Source: Curtobacterium flaccumfaciens (GTDB lineage: Bacteria > Actinomycetota > Actinomycetes > Actinomycetales > Microbacteriaceae). Taken from it: DNA of 64,000 nucleotides. Both the position numbers and the translations under genes were made by a program. Positions 1 through 11,793 of this stretch are shown here, one piece after another; position 1 is the first letter of the stretch, and each line of letters starts with the position of its first letter. Where the stretch lies: contig CP121450.1 in the NCBI GenBank assembly GCA_029689965.1, forward strand, positions 2,356,001 through 2,420,000, written 5' to 3'. The notes under the pieces were generated by a model. The model searched no databases, was not told the origin of the DNA, and was given only the letters and a program-made list of their open reading frames with translations.

Positions 1-229
1 GAAGTACCAGGAGCCGATCCAGCGGTACAAGGGCCTCGGGGAGATGGACGCCGATCAGCTGGCGGAGACCACGATGGACCGGACGCACCGGACCCTGCGA
101 CGGGTGAACGTCACCGATGCCGAGGGCGCTGCGAAGGTCTTCGAGCTGCTGATGGGCAACGACGTGGCCCCGCGCAAGGAGTTCATCCTCGCCGGCGAGG
201 GCCTCGACCGCGACCGCATCGACGCGTAG
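1..229 (+). CDS. parE: Type IIA topoisomerase subunit B, C-terminal end (ParE-like, partial)
   Basis: Last 75 residues of the ATPase/TOPRIM subunit of a type IIA DNA topoisomerase; the gene begins before the window. The reading frame starts at base 2 and ends with TAG at 227-229. The segment [13 protein letters not shown] is the conserved C-terminal signature of GyrB/ParE, followed by the TMDRTHRTL block where subunit B contacts subunit A. The protein works with the A subunit encoded convergently at 425-2898 to relax or decatenate DNA. I prefer ParE over GyrB because the partner is a ParC-like A subunit without a GyrA box and because the neighbourhood (sepH, dut) is that of actinobacterial parE/parC. 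The ending [15 protein letters not shown] is typical of either. Confidence 0.8.
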   Translation, partial: KYQEPIQRYKGLGEMDADQLAETTMDRTHRTLRRVNVTDAEGAAKVFELLMGNDVAPRKEFILAGEGLDRDRIDA

Positions 230-322
230 CCCTCGCGCCTCGCGGTCGGCGCCCGCGCCGGGCGCGGCCGCGCCGGGCGCGGCCGCGCCCGGCGCGGCCG
301 CGAGACTCGGCTGGCTGTCCGT

Positions 323-388
323 AAGACTCGGGGTGAGCGACAGATCTCGGGCTCCAGGGCGCGAGTCTTGTCGCTCACCCCGAGTCTT
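323..388. terminator. Long hairpin between the convergent parE and parC genes
   Basis: A perfect 20-bp inverted repeat (323-342 against 369-388, AAGACTCGGGGTGAGCGACA) with a 26-nt loop lies between the stop codons of parE and parC. No T-tract follows it. Its position suggests a shared bidirectional transcription end, which is inference. Upstream, 245-300 is a very GC-rich stretch of repeated GGGCGCGGCCGCG units. Confidence 0.5.
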
Positions 389-424
389 GGGCCCGCCACC
401 GCGCCCCTCCGCCCGCGGGGCGCG

Positions 425-2898
425 CTACGCGTCGCCGGCCGTGCCGTCGAGCGCCGCGGCGCTCCCGCCGATCGTCGCGATCACGGCGTCGAGCGGCGCG
501 CCCGAGCCGTCGCGCTTCGAGAGCCAGTCCGGCAGCGTCCGCGCCGCACCGTCCGCCCGACGGCGTGCGGGGGAGCGATGCCAGCCCACGCCACGGTGAG
601 CCCGTCCTCGCCCTTCAGGAACGCGTGCGCCCGCACCCCTGCGTCGCACGGCCCTTCGCGGGGAACTCCGACAGCGCCGAGACCTTCGCGCGGCCGGTGT
701 CGGTGCCGGGCAGCGCCGACGACGAGGCGGACACGGTGGCGACCACCGCGTCGTCCGAGCGTGCGACCGAGCCGAACCAGACCACCGACGCGCCCGCGGC
801 GAGGGCGACACCGGCGACGCCGCCCGCGGGCAGCCCCTGGGGTCGGACGCCGGAGGCCGGGAACCGCAGCAGCTGCGCGTTCGACGTGATGAACACCAGG
901 TCGTCGGTCTCCGGCGCCTGGGCCCCCCCGATCACGGAGTCGCCGGGCTTCAACCCGATCGCGACGACCTCGTCCTTGTCCGGCCAGGCGCCGGCGGTGA
1001 CGCGCTTCACGATGCCCTGGGCGGTACCGATCGCGAGCGAGTCGTCCGACCCCAGGGAGATCAGCGCGACGACGGTCTCACCGCGGGGGATGCCGAGGTA
1101 CTCGGCCACCCGCACGCCGGCGTCGAGCCGGACCGACGCCGGGGCACCGCGGGACGTCGACGGGGGAGAACCGGAGCACCCGCCCGGTCGAGGTGAGCGC
1201 TCCGACCTGCCCCGGACCGTGGAGACCACGGACGACCGGAGCGCGTCGTGCTTGGAGCGCTTCGGCACCCGGACGATGCCCAGGTCCGACGTCGGGATGT
1301 CGACGCGCACGAGGCGTCCGGTCGTCGAGAGCAGGACGCGGCAGGGCGCGTCGGCGATCTGCAGCGACTCCGGGTCGACCGCGGCCTTGCGACCACCACG
1401 CACGGGCGCGTCGGCCTCGGTGAGGAGCGTGCGGCGAGGAGTCGCGAACCTGTCCGACACCTCGGTCAGCTCGAGGGCGACCTGGGCGCGGAGCCGTTCG
1501 TCGGACGCGAGCAGTTCCTCGAGCGCGGCGATGTCGGCGAGGAGCTGGTCGCGCTCGCCCTCGAGCTCGAGCCGGGAGAACTTCGTCAGGCGACGGAGCC
1601 GGAGCTCGAGGATGTACTCGGCCTGCACCTCGGACAGGTCGAAGACGGTCTGCAGCCGGGAGCGCGCCGCCTCGGAGTCGTCGGACGACCGGATGACCTC
1701 GATGACCTCGTCGATGTCGAGGATCGCGATGAGCAGCCCCTCGACGAGGTGCAGGCGCTCCTCTTCCGCGCGAGCCGGTACTGCGAACGACGCGTGACGA
1801 CGGACAGCCGGTGCTGCACGTACACGTCGAGCAGCTCGCGCAGCCCGAGCGTGCGAGGCGACCCGCCGACCAGCGCGACGTTGTTGATGCCGAAGCCGTC
1901 CTCGAGCGGGGTGTGCTTGTACAGCTGCTCGAGCACCGCGGTGGGGTTGAAGCCGCTCTTGATGCCGATGACGAGCCGCAGCCCGTGGTTCCGGTCGGTC
2001 AGGTCGTTCACGTCGGAGATGCCGACAAGCTTCTTCGACTGGACGCCGTCCTTGATCTTCTCGATCACGCGTTCCGGCCCGACGAGGTACGGCAGCTCGG
2101 TGACGACGAGGCCGACCTTGCGCGGCGTCAGGTTCTCGACGGAGACCTTCGCCCTCGTGCGGAAGGACCCGCGGCCGCTGGCGTAGGCGTCCCGCACGCC
2201 CGAGAGCCCGACGATCGTGCCGCCGGAGGGCAGGTCGGGGCCGGGGACGAACTCCATCAGCTCGTCGAGCGAGGCGTCCGGGTGCAGGAGCAGGTGCTTC
2301 GCCGCCTCGACGACCTCTCCGAGGTTGTGCGGCGCCATGTTCGTCGCCATGCCCACCGCGATGCCGGACGCGCCGTTGACGAGCAGGTTCGGGAACGCCG
2401 CGGGCAGCACGCCGGGCTGCATGATCTGGTTGTCGTAGTTCGGGACGAAGTCGACGACGTCCTCGCCGAGCCCCTCCGTCATCGCCATCGACGGTTCGGC
2501 GAGGCGGGCCTCGGTGTACCGGGCGGCGGCCGGACCGTCGTCGAGCGAGCCGAAGTTGCCGTGCCCGTCGACGAGGGGCACGCGCATCGTGAACGGCTGT
2601 GCCATGCGGACCAGCGCGTCGTAGATCGCGCCGTCACCGTGCGGGTGCAGCTTCCCATCACCTCACCGGTGACGCGCGCGCTCTTCACGTGTCCGCGGTC
2701 CGGCCGGAGCCCCATCTCGGACATCTGGTACAGGATGCGCCGCTGCACGGGCTTCAGGCCGTCGCGTGCGTCGGGGAGTGCCCGTGAGTAGATGACGGAG
2801 TACGCGTACTCGAGGAAGGAGCCCTGCATCTCCTCGGAGACGTCGACTTCCTCGATGCGTTCACCGTCGGGCAGGCCGACTGCTTCCGTGCGTGCCAT
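425..2898 (-). CDS. parC: DNA topoisomerase IV subunit A (ParC-like), frameshifted in this sequence
   Basis: DNA-cleaving subunit of a type IIA topoisomerase, about 825 residues when the frames are joined. The start ATG (2896-2898) reads [20 protein letters not shown]. The N-terminal part has the family segment [21 protein letters not shown], and the catalytic tyrosine sits in [10 protein letters not shown] near 2510. The C-terminal part is beta-pinwheel-like ([18 protein letters not shown]) and I see no GyrA box, which favours ParC over GyrA. Apparent indels lie near 2650 (AGCTTCCC where AGCTTGCCC is expected), 1780, 1200, 1150, 640 and 570; joining the frames restores family sequence throughout. 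It is divergent from the phosphodiesterase at 2943, with only 44 bp between the starts. Confidence 0.85.
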
Positions 2899-2942
2899 GG
2901 CACCCTTCTGTGAGACCCGGAGTCGTCTGGAAGACTCTTGAG

Positions 2943-4105
2943 ATGGGAACAAGCGTACCGACGGCCCCCGACGCCACCGCGAACCTCGCCGACGTCTTCC
3001 CGAGTTGCCTCGTCGCGCTCGGTGCTGCGGACGATGCGTGGTTGCGTGACACCGGACGGGAGGCGCGGATCGCCCTCCGCCCCGCCCGTTCCGCGATCGT
3101 GGTGCTGGTCGACGGCCTGGGGGCCGGCGCGCTGGCGGCCCGTGCGGGCCACGCACGCTGGCTCGCCGCCGCGAAGGGAACGGGCACGGCGAAGAAGCTG
3201 CGCAGCGGGTTCCCGACGACGACGGCGGTGGCGCTGAGCACGCTGACGACCGGCCGGCCGCCCGGCGAGCACGGCGTGGTCGGGTACAGCGGCTGGAACC
3301 CGGACACCGGCACGGTCATGAACCTGCTGAGCGGGTGGGACGACGAGGTGCCGGCCGACTGGTTCCTCGCGCGCACGATCTTCTCCGAGGCCCCGGGTCT
3401 CGTGTCGATCCCGTGGCGGTCGGTCCCGGCCGGTACCGCTCGTCGGGCATGACCGCGAACGTGCTCGGGGAGCGCGGTACGTCTCCGCCGACACGATCGC
3501 GCAGCGCGTGGACGCCGCCCTGGCCGAGACCGCGTCGGCCGGTCGCTCGTCTACCTCTACGTCCCCGAGCTCGACTCGATCGGGCACAAGCACGGTTGGC
3601 AGTCCGACCGGTGGACGGCGGCGCTCGAACTCCTGGACGGGGAGCTCGCCCGTCTGGAGCGCGCGCTGCCGGCGGACGTCGGCGTGATCGCGACGGCGGA
3701 CCACGGCGTGCTCGACGTCCCGGACCACGCCAACATCGGGATGGACCCGGCGCTGCTCACGGAGGTGGTCGGCGTCGCCGGCGATCCGCGCTGCCGACAG
3801 CTGACCGTGGCACCGGGCACCGACGTCCGGAGCCTCGTCGGGGCCTTCCGTGCGCGGTACGGCAAGAAGGCGTACGTGGCGAGCCGTGACGAGGCGATCG
3901 CCGCGGGGTGGTTCGGCCGGTGTCCGACGCCGTCGTCGACCGGATCGGCGACGTGGTGCTGGTGGCACGCGGGTCGTGGGCGTTCAACGACGACCGGGCC
4001 CTGCGTGACGGGGAGCAGCCGAAGCGGATGGTCGGACAGCACGGCGCGATGACGGACGAGGAGACGCTCGTCCCGCTGCGCCTCGCCGGCGCGTTCGCCC
4101 ACTGA
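2943..4105 (+). CDS. Type I phosphodiesterase / nucleotide pyrophosphatase family protein, frameshifted
   Basis: Metal-dependent hydrolase of the alkaline phosphatase superfamily (about 387 residues joined), expected to cleave a phosphodiester or phosphate monoester; the substrate is unknown. Visible motifs in order: first metal site [13 protein letters not shown] (residues about 50-62), nucleophile region [16 protein letters not shown], then [14 protein letters not shown], and [14 protein letters not shown] carrying the later Asp/His ligands. No signal peptide is seen, so it is probably cytoplasmic. Apparent frameshifts near 3440, 3540 and 3910 are crossed by joining three frames. In related actinobacteria a gene of this type lies between parC and sepH, as here. 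Confidence 0.75.
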
Positions 4106-4142
4106 CACGACTCGCCCGCAGCGTGTTCCCGCCCCACGCCAG

Positions 4143-4239
4143 TGTGCGAGGTTCCGTACGCCGTGCGGGGGTTCGCGCTTGCCACAGTGTTCGCAACCTC
4201 GCACAGTGCGGGCGAGACCTCGCACGGTGCGAGGTCTCG
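4143..4239. repeat. Nested palindromes built on TGCGAGGT
   Basis: Two stems lie between the convergent phosphodiesterase and sepH genes. TGTGCGAGGTT at 4143-4153 pairs with AACCTCGCACA at 4195-4205, and CGAGACCTCGCAC at 4213-4225 pairs with 4227-4239 across a one-base loop. The word TGCGAGGT or its complement occurs four times. They probably act as transcription ends for both genes. There is no T-tract. Confidence 0.45.
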
Positions 4240-4250
4240 TGATGGTCGGG

Positions 4251-5272
4251 TCAGGCCGGGTCGTCGTCGGGACGTGTCCCGAAGACGATCTCGTCCCAGC
4301 TCGGCATCGACCGGCGGTTGCGCTTCTTGCGCTCCTGGCGGCCGCTCTCGGCCTCGGGCGCGGAGGCCGGGCGGGCGTCCTGCTGCGACGGGGTGTCCGA
4401 CGAGTCGTCGAAGCCCTGCAGCGGGATGTCGACCACGCTGATCGACGTCCCGCGCGGCTCCTCCTGCTGCTCGCCGAAGCTCGCGGCCTCACGCTCGCCG
4501 CGACGCCGACGGAGGGCTTCGAGCAGGTCGGCGGTCTCGTTGCCGGGGCGCGTTCCTCGATGGCGGCGCCGATGCGGGGGAGCGGCGCACGGAGCGGTCG
4601 CTCCTGCACCTCCGGGTTGGTGACGTCCTCGTCCGGCTCGTCGACGCGGAACGCGCCCGAGTCGAACCGGGTGCCGTCGGGGTCCTGGCGGTCGAGCTCG
4701 ACCGCGCGGAGGCGCGGCGCGATGCCCTCGTCCTCGGTGTGCGAGAGCCGGTGCGCGTCGCCGTTGTCCGGCGTCAGGGTCGACGTCTTCGGGTCGAACC
4801 GCCACTGGGCGTCGTGCTCGACCTCGCCGGCGGTGTAGCGGACCCGCACCTGCCAGCCGCTCTCGGCGTGCTTCCATGACCCCCAAGCGACCCCGCTGGC
4901 CTCGCCGGCCTCGAGCTTGGTCTCGATGGCGGCGCCGAAGGTGTCGGGCGACTCGTCGTCGGCGGGGACGACCGGCACCCGGTGCGCGGCGTCGAGGATG
5001 AACGCCCGCTCGGCGAGCACCGGCCCCTCGAAGCGCCGGACGTACTCGACGTCGACGTCGAGCGCCGCTGCCACCTCGCCGGCGTCGGCGCCGCCGCGGA
5101 TCCGCGCCTGCACGTCCTTCGGCGAGACGCGCTTGTGCGGACCGGACTCGGGGTTCGCCTGCCGGACCTGACCCGGCAGCGACGAGGTGACGGGCAGGCG
5201 GAACTCCGTCCCGCCGTCGGTCGCGAGGAGGAGCGCCCCGGACTCCACTCCGATGACTCTCACGTCTTGCAT
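4251..5272 (-). CDS. sepH: Septation protein SepH (DUF3071), frameshifted
   Basis: Actinobacterial cell-division factor that binds FtsZ and promotes Z-ring assembly, about 340 residues joined. The N-terminus MQDVRVIGVESGALLL and the helix-turn-helix region (VSPKDVQARIRGGADAGEVA, residues about 60-90) belong to DUF3071. The middle is acidic and proline-rich, and the C-terminus carries the conserved RRSMPSWDEIVFGTRPDDD motif. One apparent frameshift near 4540 joins the EERAPA region to NETADLLEALRRRR. The start ATG at 5270-5272 fits the family N-terminus. It is transcribed away from the DUF4193 gene; the 265-bp gap between them presumably holds both promoters, but I see no clear boxes. Confidence 0.88.
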
Positions 5273-5537
5273 GGTTCCGCCTTCCGAGCGTCGCGTACGG
5301 TCGTGCGTCGTACCACGTGAGTATGCAGCCGCGGGGAGGCGATCCCGGGAAGGCGCACGGGCGTGCCGTGGACTGCTCGGAGAACGATTCCGGCTACCGG
5401 GAATAGGTGGGCGGATCGACGGGTTGCAGCGCCAGGACGACCCGCCGGAGAGTTCGGTTTGCGCTCTGGCGAGACGTGGTGCAAACTGTCGCCGCCGATC
5501 ACCGGCGACGACCTCTCGATACGAGAAATGGATGGGC

Positions 5538-5835
5538 ATGGCCACCGATTACGACGCCCCCGGAAGACCGACGACAACTCCGACTCGGAGTCGATCGAGG
5601 CCCTCAAGGAGCGCGTTCCCGACAAGATGTCGGGGTCGTCGACGATGATTCCGACAACCCCGGCAGCTTCGAGCTCGCCGGACAGGACCTCAGCGACGTC
5701 GACCTCGACGTCGTCGTGCTCCCGCCCCAGGTCGACGAGTTCACCTGCGTCGAGTGCTTCCTCGTGAAGCACCGCTCGCAGCTCGACCACGAGTCGAAGC
5801 TCGGCCCGGTCTGCGCGGAGTGCGCAGCGCTCTAG
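5538..5835 (+). CDS. DUF4193 family protein, frameshifted
   Basis: Small acidic protein of about 99 residues in the actinobacterial DUF4193 family, found next to dut and sepH; function unknown. Joined, it starts MATDYDAPGKTDDNSDS and ends LVKHRSQLDHESKLGPVCAECAAL. The C-terminal CVEC and CAEC pairs form a likely zinc ribbon. Two lost bases explain the frame breaks: GGAAG where GGCAAG is expected near 5568, and GGGG for GGGGG near 5633. The start is the second of two nearby ATGs. The conserved CxxC pairs, length and neighbours make the family call safe. Confidence 0.8.
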
Positions 5836-5881
5836 GGAACGCCCACGACACGAACGGCCCGCCGCTCTCCGGAGCAGCGGG

Positions 5882-6020
5882 CCGTTCCGCGCGTACGGAA
5901 CGCTTTCGCGCGTAGGAAGCGGTTCCGCGCGTAGGGTGCACTTTCGCGCGTAGGAAGCACTTTCGCGCGTAGGAGGTACTTTCGCGCGTAGGAAATCGGA
6001 AGTTTCGACCTCCTACGCGC
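5882..6020. repeat. 19-bp tandem array, six direct units plus one inverted copy
   Basis: The core CGCGCGTA occurs at 5888, 5907, 5926, 5945, 5964 and 5983, exactly 19 bp apart, within a unit close to TTTCGCGCGTAGGAAGCAC. An inverted copy (CCTCCTACGCGCG) ends at 6020. The array fills most of the 290 bp between the convergent DUF4193 and DUF3093 genes. The period is not a multiple of three and no gene covers it. Confidence 0.85.
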
Positions 6021-6125
6021 GATTCGGCTTTCCATGGCACGCGTTGTGGGACGGAACGTGCGTGGCGGGGGTGCGCCGTGCCTCCAGGCGGGCCGCCGCG
6101 AGGCGGAGACCGACGCGACCCGGCG

Positions 6126-6589
6126 TCAGGAACGCAGCGCGGCCACCACCGCGGCCGGGTTCCGCACGCTGACGAGCCAGTAGGGCGTCGGGTCGGCCTC
6201 GTCCCGGACCTCGACGCGGACGACCCCGCGCACGTACCCCGGAACAGCGTCCACGCCCGTGCGTCGAGCCTCGGCCCGCGCTGCGTGGTGGCCTCGGCAC
6301 CCTCGAAGCCCGCGACGTCGCCGACCAGCGTGCGCGGCAGGTGCGCGCGACCGGCACGGAACTCGGTGTCGGTGACCTCGATCGTCGGCGCGAGCACCCA
6401 GAGCAGCACGAGCACGCCGAGGTACATCCCGACGGCCACCAGGACGCCGGCGAGCACGCTGATCGGCAGGAACACGAGGAGGCTGGCGGGGATGACGAGC
6501 GCGGTCGCCAGGTAGAGGACGGGCGGAGCCCACAGTCGTTCGCGGTACAGGGTCACGACACCATTCGACCACGAGTCGGCCCAGGTCAC
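6126..6589 (-). CDS. DUF3093 family membrane protein, frameshifted
   Basis: Actinobacterial DUF3093 protein of about 150 residues with two adjacent membrane helices (PVLYLATALVIPASLLVFL and ISVLAGVLVAVGMYLGVLVL), then a soluble domain (TDTEFRAGRAHLPRTLVGDV ... DPTPYWLVSVRNPAAVVAAL). Its function is unknown; the family is regularly linked to dut. One lost C near 6240 breaks the frame. The start is uncertain: GTG at 6589 gives 11 extra residues, whereas GTG at 6556 begins VTLYRERLWAPP like family members and is my preference. It is divergent from dut, only 32 bp from that start if 6589 is used. Confidence 0.75.
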
Positions 6590-6621
6590 GGAACGGTCAC
6601 GGTCTGCACTACCCTCGACAC

Positions 6622-7112
6622 GTGACCGAACCAGTCGACGTGCTCTGGACCGGGGAGAACGCTCCCGGATACGCCCACCCCGGTGACGCCGGTGCGGACC
6701 TCGTCTCGACCGAGGCGTTCGTGCTGCAGCCCGGCGAGCGACGGCTCGTGGGCACTGGCCTGCGGATCGCGCTGCCCGAGGGGTACGCCGCCTTCGTCGT
6801 CCCGCGCAGCGGTCTCGCCGCGAAGCACGGCATCACGATCGTCAACGCCCCCGGCACGGTGGACGCCGGGTACCGGGGCGAGATCAAGGTGGCCCTGCTC
6901 AACACCGACCAGTCCGCGTCGCACGAGGTGCACGTCGGGGACCGCATCGCGCAGATGATCGTGATGCCCGTCCCGCGCGTGGCCTTCACCCGCGTCGACG
7001 AGCTGCCGACAGCGCCCGCGGCCAGGGCGGGTTCGGTTCGTCGGGCTACGGTGACCGGAGCGGTGCCGTCAGCGGCGCCGCAGAGGACCTTCAGGAAGGA
7101 ACGCGCGCATGA
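6622..7112 (+). CDS. dut: dUTP diphosphatase, C-terminus frameshifted
   Basis: Hydrolyses dUTP to dUMP and pyrophosphate, keeping uracil out of DNA. Trimeric dUTPase motifs are all present: AHPGDAGADL (motif 1), VPRSGLAAKHGI (motif 2), NAPGTVDAGYRGE (motif 3 with catalytic Asp), RIAQMIVMPV (motif 4). The glycine-rich motif 5 (GQGGFGSSGYG) appears only after restoring one C in the run near 7008. The GTG start at 6622 gives the expected length of about 163 residues. The restored stop (7110-7112) overlaps the ATG of the next gene at 7109, so the two are translationally coupled. Confidence 0.9.
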
Positions 7113-7829
7113 AGTTCGGCCGACGCAAGCGTGACGAGGTCGAGGTGGCGGAGTCCGTCGCCGACGAGGTCGAGGTCGCGGACACGACCCCCGAGGTGGA
7201 CATCGCGACCGACGCGGACACGGACCTCGACGAGGTGGACGCCGTCGCGCCGACCGACAAGTCCGCTCCGGAGGACCGCGCCGAGAGCGGGCCGCACGAC
7301 GAGACCGAGGCGAACCTGGTGCGCCCGTACGTGGACCTCGGCGGCGTCAAGGTCCTGCCCCGCGAGGGACTGCACCTGCGGCTCGAGGTCGAGGAGGGCT
7401 CGCAGCGTGTCGTCGCGGTCGGGCTCGACTACGACGAGTCCACGCTCCAGGTCCAGCCGTTCGCCGCCCCCGCTCCACCGGGCTCTGGCACGAGATCCGC
7501 GGCCAGATCGCCGAGCAGATCGAGCGCCAGGGCGGCGTCGTGACCGAGGTCGACGGCCCGTTCGGCCCGAGCTCCGCGCACAGGTGCCGGTCGTCTCGGA
7601 CGGCACCGGCGTGACGGACGGCGCTCGTCCGGCCCGCTTCATCGGCGTCGACGGTCCGCGCTGGTTCCTGCGCGGTGTGATCGCCGGCAAGGCGGCCGAG
7701 CGGCCCGACGAGGCCGCCGAGATCGAGGACCTGTTCCGCAGCGTCGTCGTGGTCCGCGGGACCACCCCGATGCCCCCGCGGGACCTCATCCCACTGCACA
7801 TGCCGAAGTCGACGCAGTCGGCCGTCTGA
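7109..7829 (+). CDS. DUF3710 family protein, frameshifted
   Basis: Cytoplasmic actinobacterial protein of unknown function, about 240 residues joined. The basic N-terminus MKFGRRKRDEVE is followed by a very acidic low-complexity stretch to residue 60, then the family domain with VDLGGVKVLPREGLHLRLEV, GLWHEIRGQIAEQI, RFIGVDGPRWFLRGVI and VVVVRGTTPMPPRDLIPLHM. Two lost bases break the frame: C5 for C6 near 7477, and GAGCTCC for GGAGCTCC near 7567. It is coupled to dut by an ATGA overlap and followed 31 bp later by DUF3159, a conserved three-gene order. Confidence 0.8.
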
Positions 7830-7860
7830 CCGGTACGACGTGAACAGGCCTGGAGGCACG

Positions 7861-8637
7861 GTGCCGGACCACGACGACACCTCCCGTCCGGACGCGGTCG
7901 CGTCCGGCGGCGCTCGCGAGGTCCACGACGCCGCCGCGCCGTCCTTCAACGACCAGTTCCGTGCGGCCGTGGCGAACACGGGGCTCGGCAAGGTCGCTCC
8001 CGGCGAGGCGCCGTCCGGGCACGCGCTGGTCGCCGCGATCGGCGGCGTCCGCGGCCTCGCCGAGTCGGTGCTGCCCGGCCTGGCGTTCCTCGTCGTCTAC
8101 GCGATCACGAAGGAGCTCGTCCCGAGCGTCCTGATCCCGGTGGCCGTCGGCGTCGTGTTCGTGGTGCTCCGCCTGCTGCAGCGGCAGTCGATCGTGATGT
8201 CCTTCGCGGGCATCCTCGGCGTGGCGATCTCGGCAGGACTGGCGCTCATCACCGGGCGCGCCGAGAGCAACTTCATCCCCGGCATCCTCATCAACGCGGT
8301 CTGGCTCGTCGGACTGCTCGTGACCCTGGCGATCCGGCGACCCCTGATCGGCCTCGTCGTCGGGTTCCTGCTGCCGCCGAACGAGGACGGCAGCCACCAG
8401 GACTGGCGTGCCGACCCCGCGAAGCGGCGCGTCCTGACCGTGGCGACGTGGCTGTGGGTCGGGCTCTTCGCGATCCGGCTCGTCATCGAGGTCCCGCTCT
8501 ACCTGACGGCGCAGGTCGAGCTGCTCGCCGGCATCAAGCTCATCACCGGGGTGCCGCTGTACGCAGCGCTGCTCTGGGTGACGTGGCTCCTGGTCCGCAC
8601 GGTGTTCCGAGGTGCGGGCGACACCGCCGCGGCGTAG
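7861..8637 (+). CDS. DUF3159 family integral membrane protein
   Basis: Intact membrane protein of about 258 residues, DUF3159, function unknown. After a soluble N-terminus of roughly 70 residues there are five to six hydrophobic helices, including VLPGLAFLVVYAITKEL, VLIPVAVGVVFVVLRLL, IVMSFAGILGVAISAGLALI, WLVGLLVTLAI and YAALLWVTWLLVRTVF. I chose the GTG at 7861 because GGAGG lies just upstream (7852-7856); an in-frame GTG at 7840 would add seven residues. It is the last gene of the dut - DUF3710 - DUF3159 group and precedes aconitase on the same strand. Confidence 0.8.
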   Translation: MPDHDDTSRPDAVASGGAREVHDAAAPSFNDQFRAAVANTGLGKVAPGEAPSGHALVAAIGGVRGLAESVLPGLAFLVVYAITKELVPSVLIPVAVGVVFVVLRLLQRQSIVMSFAGILGVAISAGLALITGRAESNFIPGILINAVWLVGLLVTLAIRRPLIGLVVGFLLPPNEDGSHQDWRADPAKRRVLTVATWLWVGLFAIRLVIEVPLYLTAQVELLAGIKLITGVPLYAALLWVTWLLVRTVFRGAGDTAAA

Positions 8638-8653
8638 ACGCGGTGTAGGGTTG

Positions 8654-8667
8654 TCTCGACATCGAGA
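8654..8667. promoter_or_regulatory. Palindrome TCTCGACATCGAGA upstream of acnA
   Basis: A perfect 6-bp dyad with a 2-bp spacer (TCTCGA-CA-TCGAGA) lies 108 bp before the aconitase start, in the only gap between DUF3159 and acnA. The size and symmetry suit a dimeric repressor or activator. Which protein binds is unknown. Confidence 0.35.
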
Positions 8668-8775
8668 TAGTTCCCTCGGCCCTTCCCGGGCTGACGGGTT
8701 TAGGTTTGCCTTGCTGGTGGGACGCCCTGCGGCCCGCTTGGATGGGGCACACCGATCAACCAGGGAGGCGGCACA

Positions 8776-11593
<2,818 letters not shown>

Positions 11594-11630
11594 GCAACGG
11601 GTCCACGGGGTCGCTGACGCGACCACACGA

Positions 11631-11673
11631 CGGACTGGAGGCGCGGTGCCACTGGCACCGCGCCTCCAGTCCG
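11631..11673. terminator. Perfect 20-bp hairpin after acnA (TGGAGGCGCGGTGCC family)
   Basis: CGGACTGGAGGCGCGGTGCC at 11631-11650 pairs perfectly with 11654-11673 over a 3-nt loop (ACT). The same sequence recurs at 20363 and, degenerate, near 31000 and 33647, so it is a dispersed palindromic element. It follows acnA and probably ends its transcript; there is no T-tract. Confidence 0.6.
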
Positions 11674-11793
11674 TCCACGGTCGCCACGTCGCTCCGAAGG
11701 CTGCGCGACCCGCCGGCACCGGGGACGCAGCAACCAGTCGGTCCTCCGGTCGCACGCATAGAGTGAGTGGTCAGCACCACGAAAGGAGCGCCC

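Noticed and set aside
615-1797. Long overlapping ORFs on the opposite strand or other frames of parC and many other genes
   Set aside because: They are Arg/Pro/Ala-rich, lack family segments and mirror GC-rich coding DNA. They are shadows.
425-2898. Pseudogene calls for parC, dxs, fliF, fliG, fliI and others
   Set aside because: Each break is a single-base change in a run or at AGCT, and the joined frames are full length with all catalytic motifs. Sequencing error is simpler.
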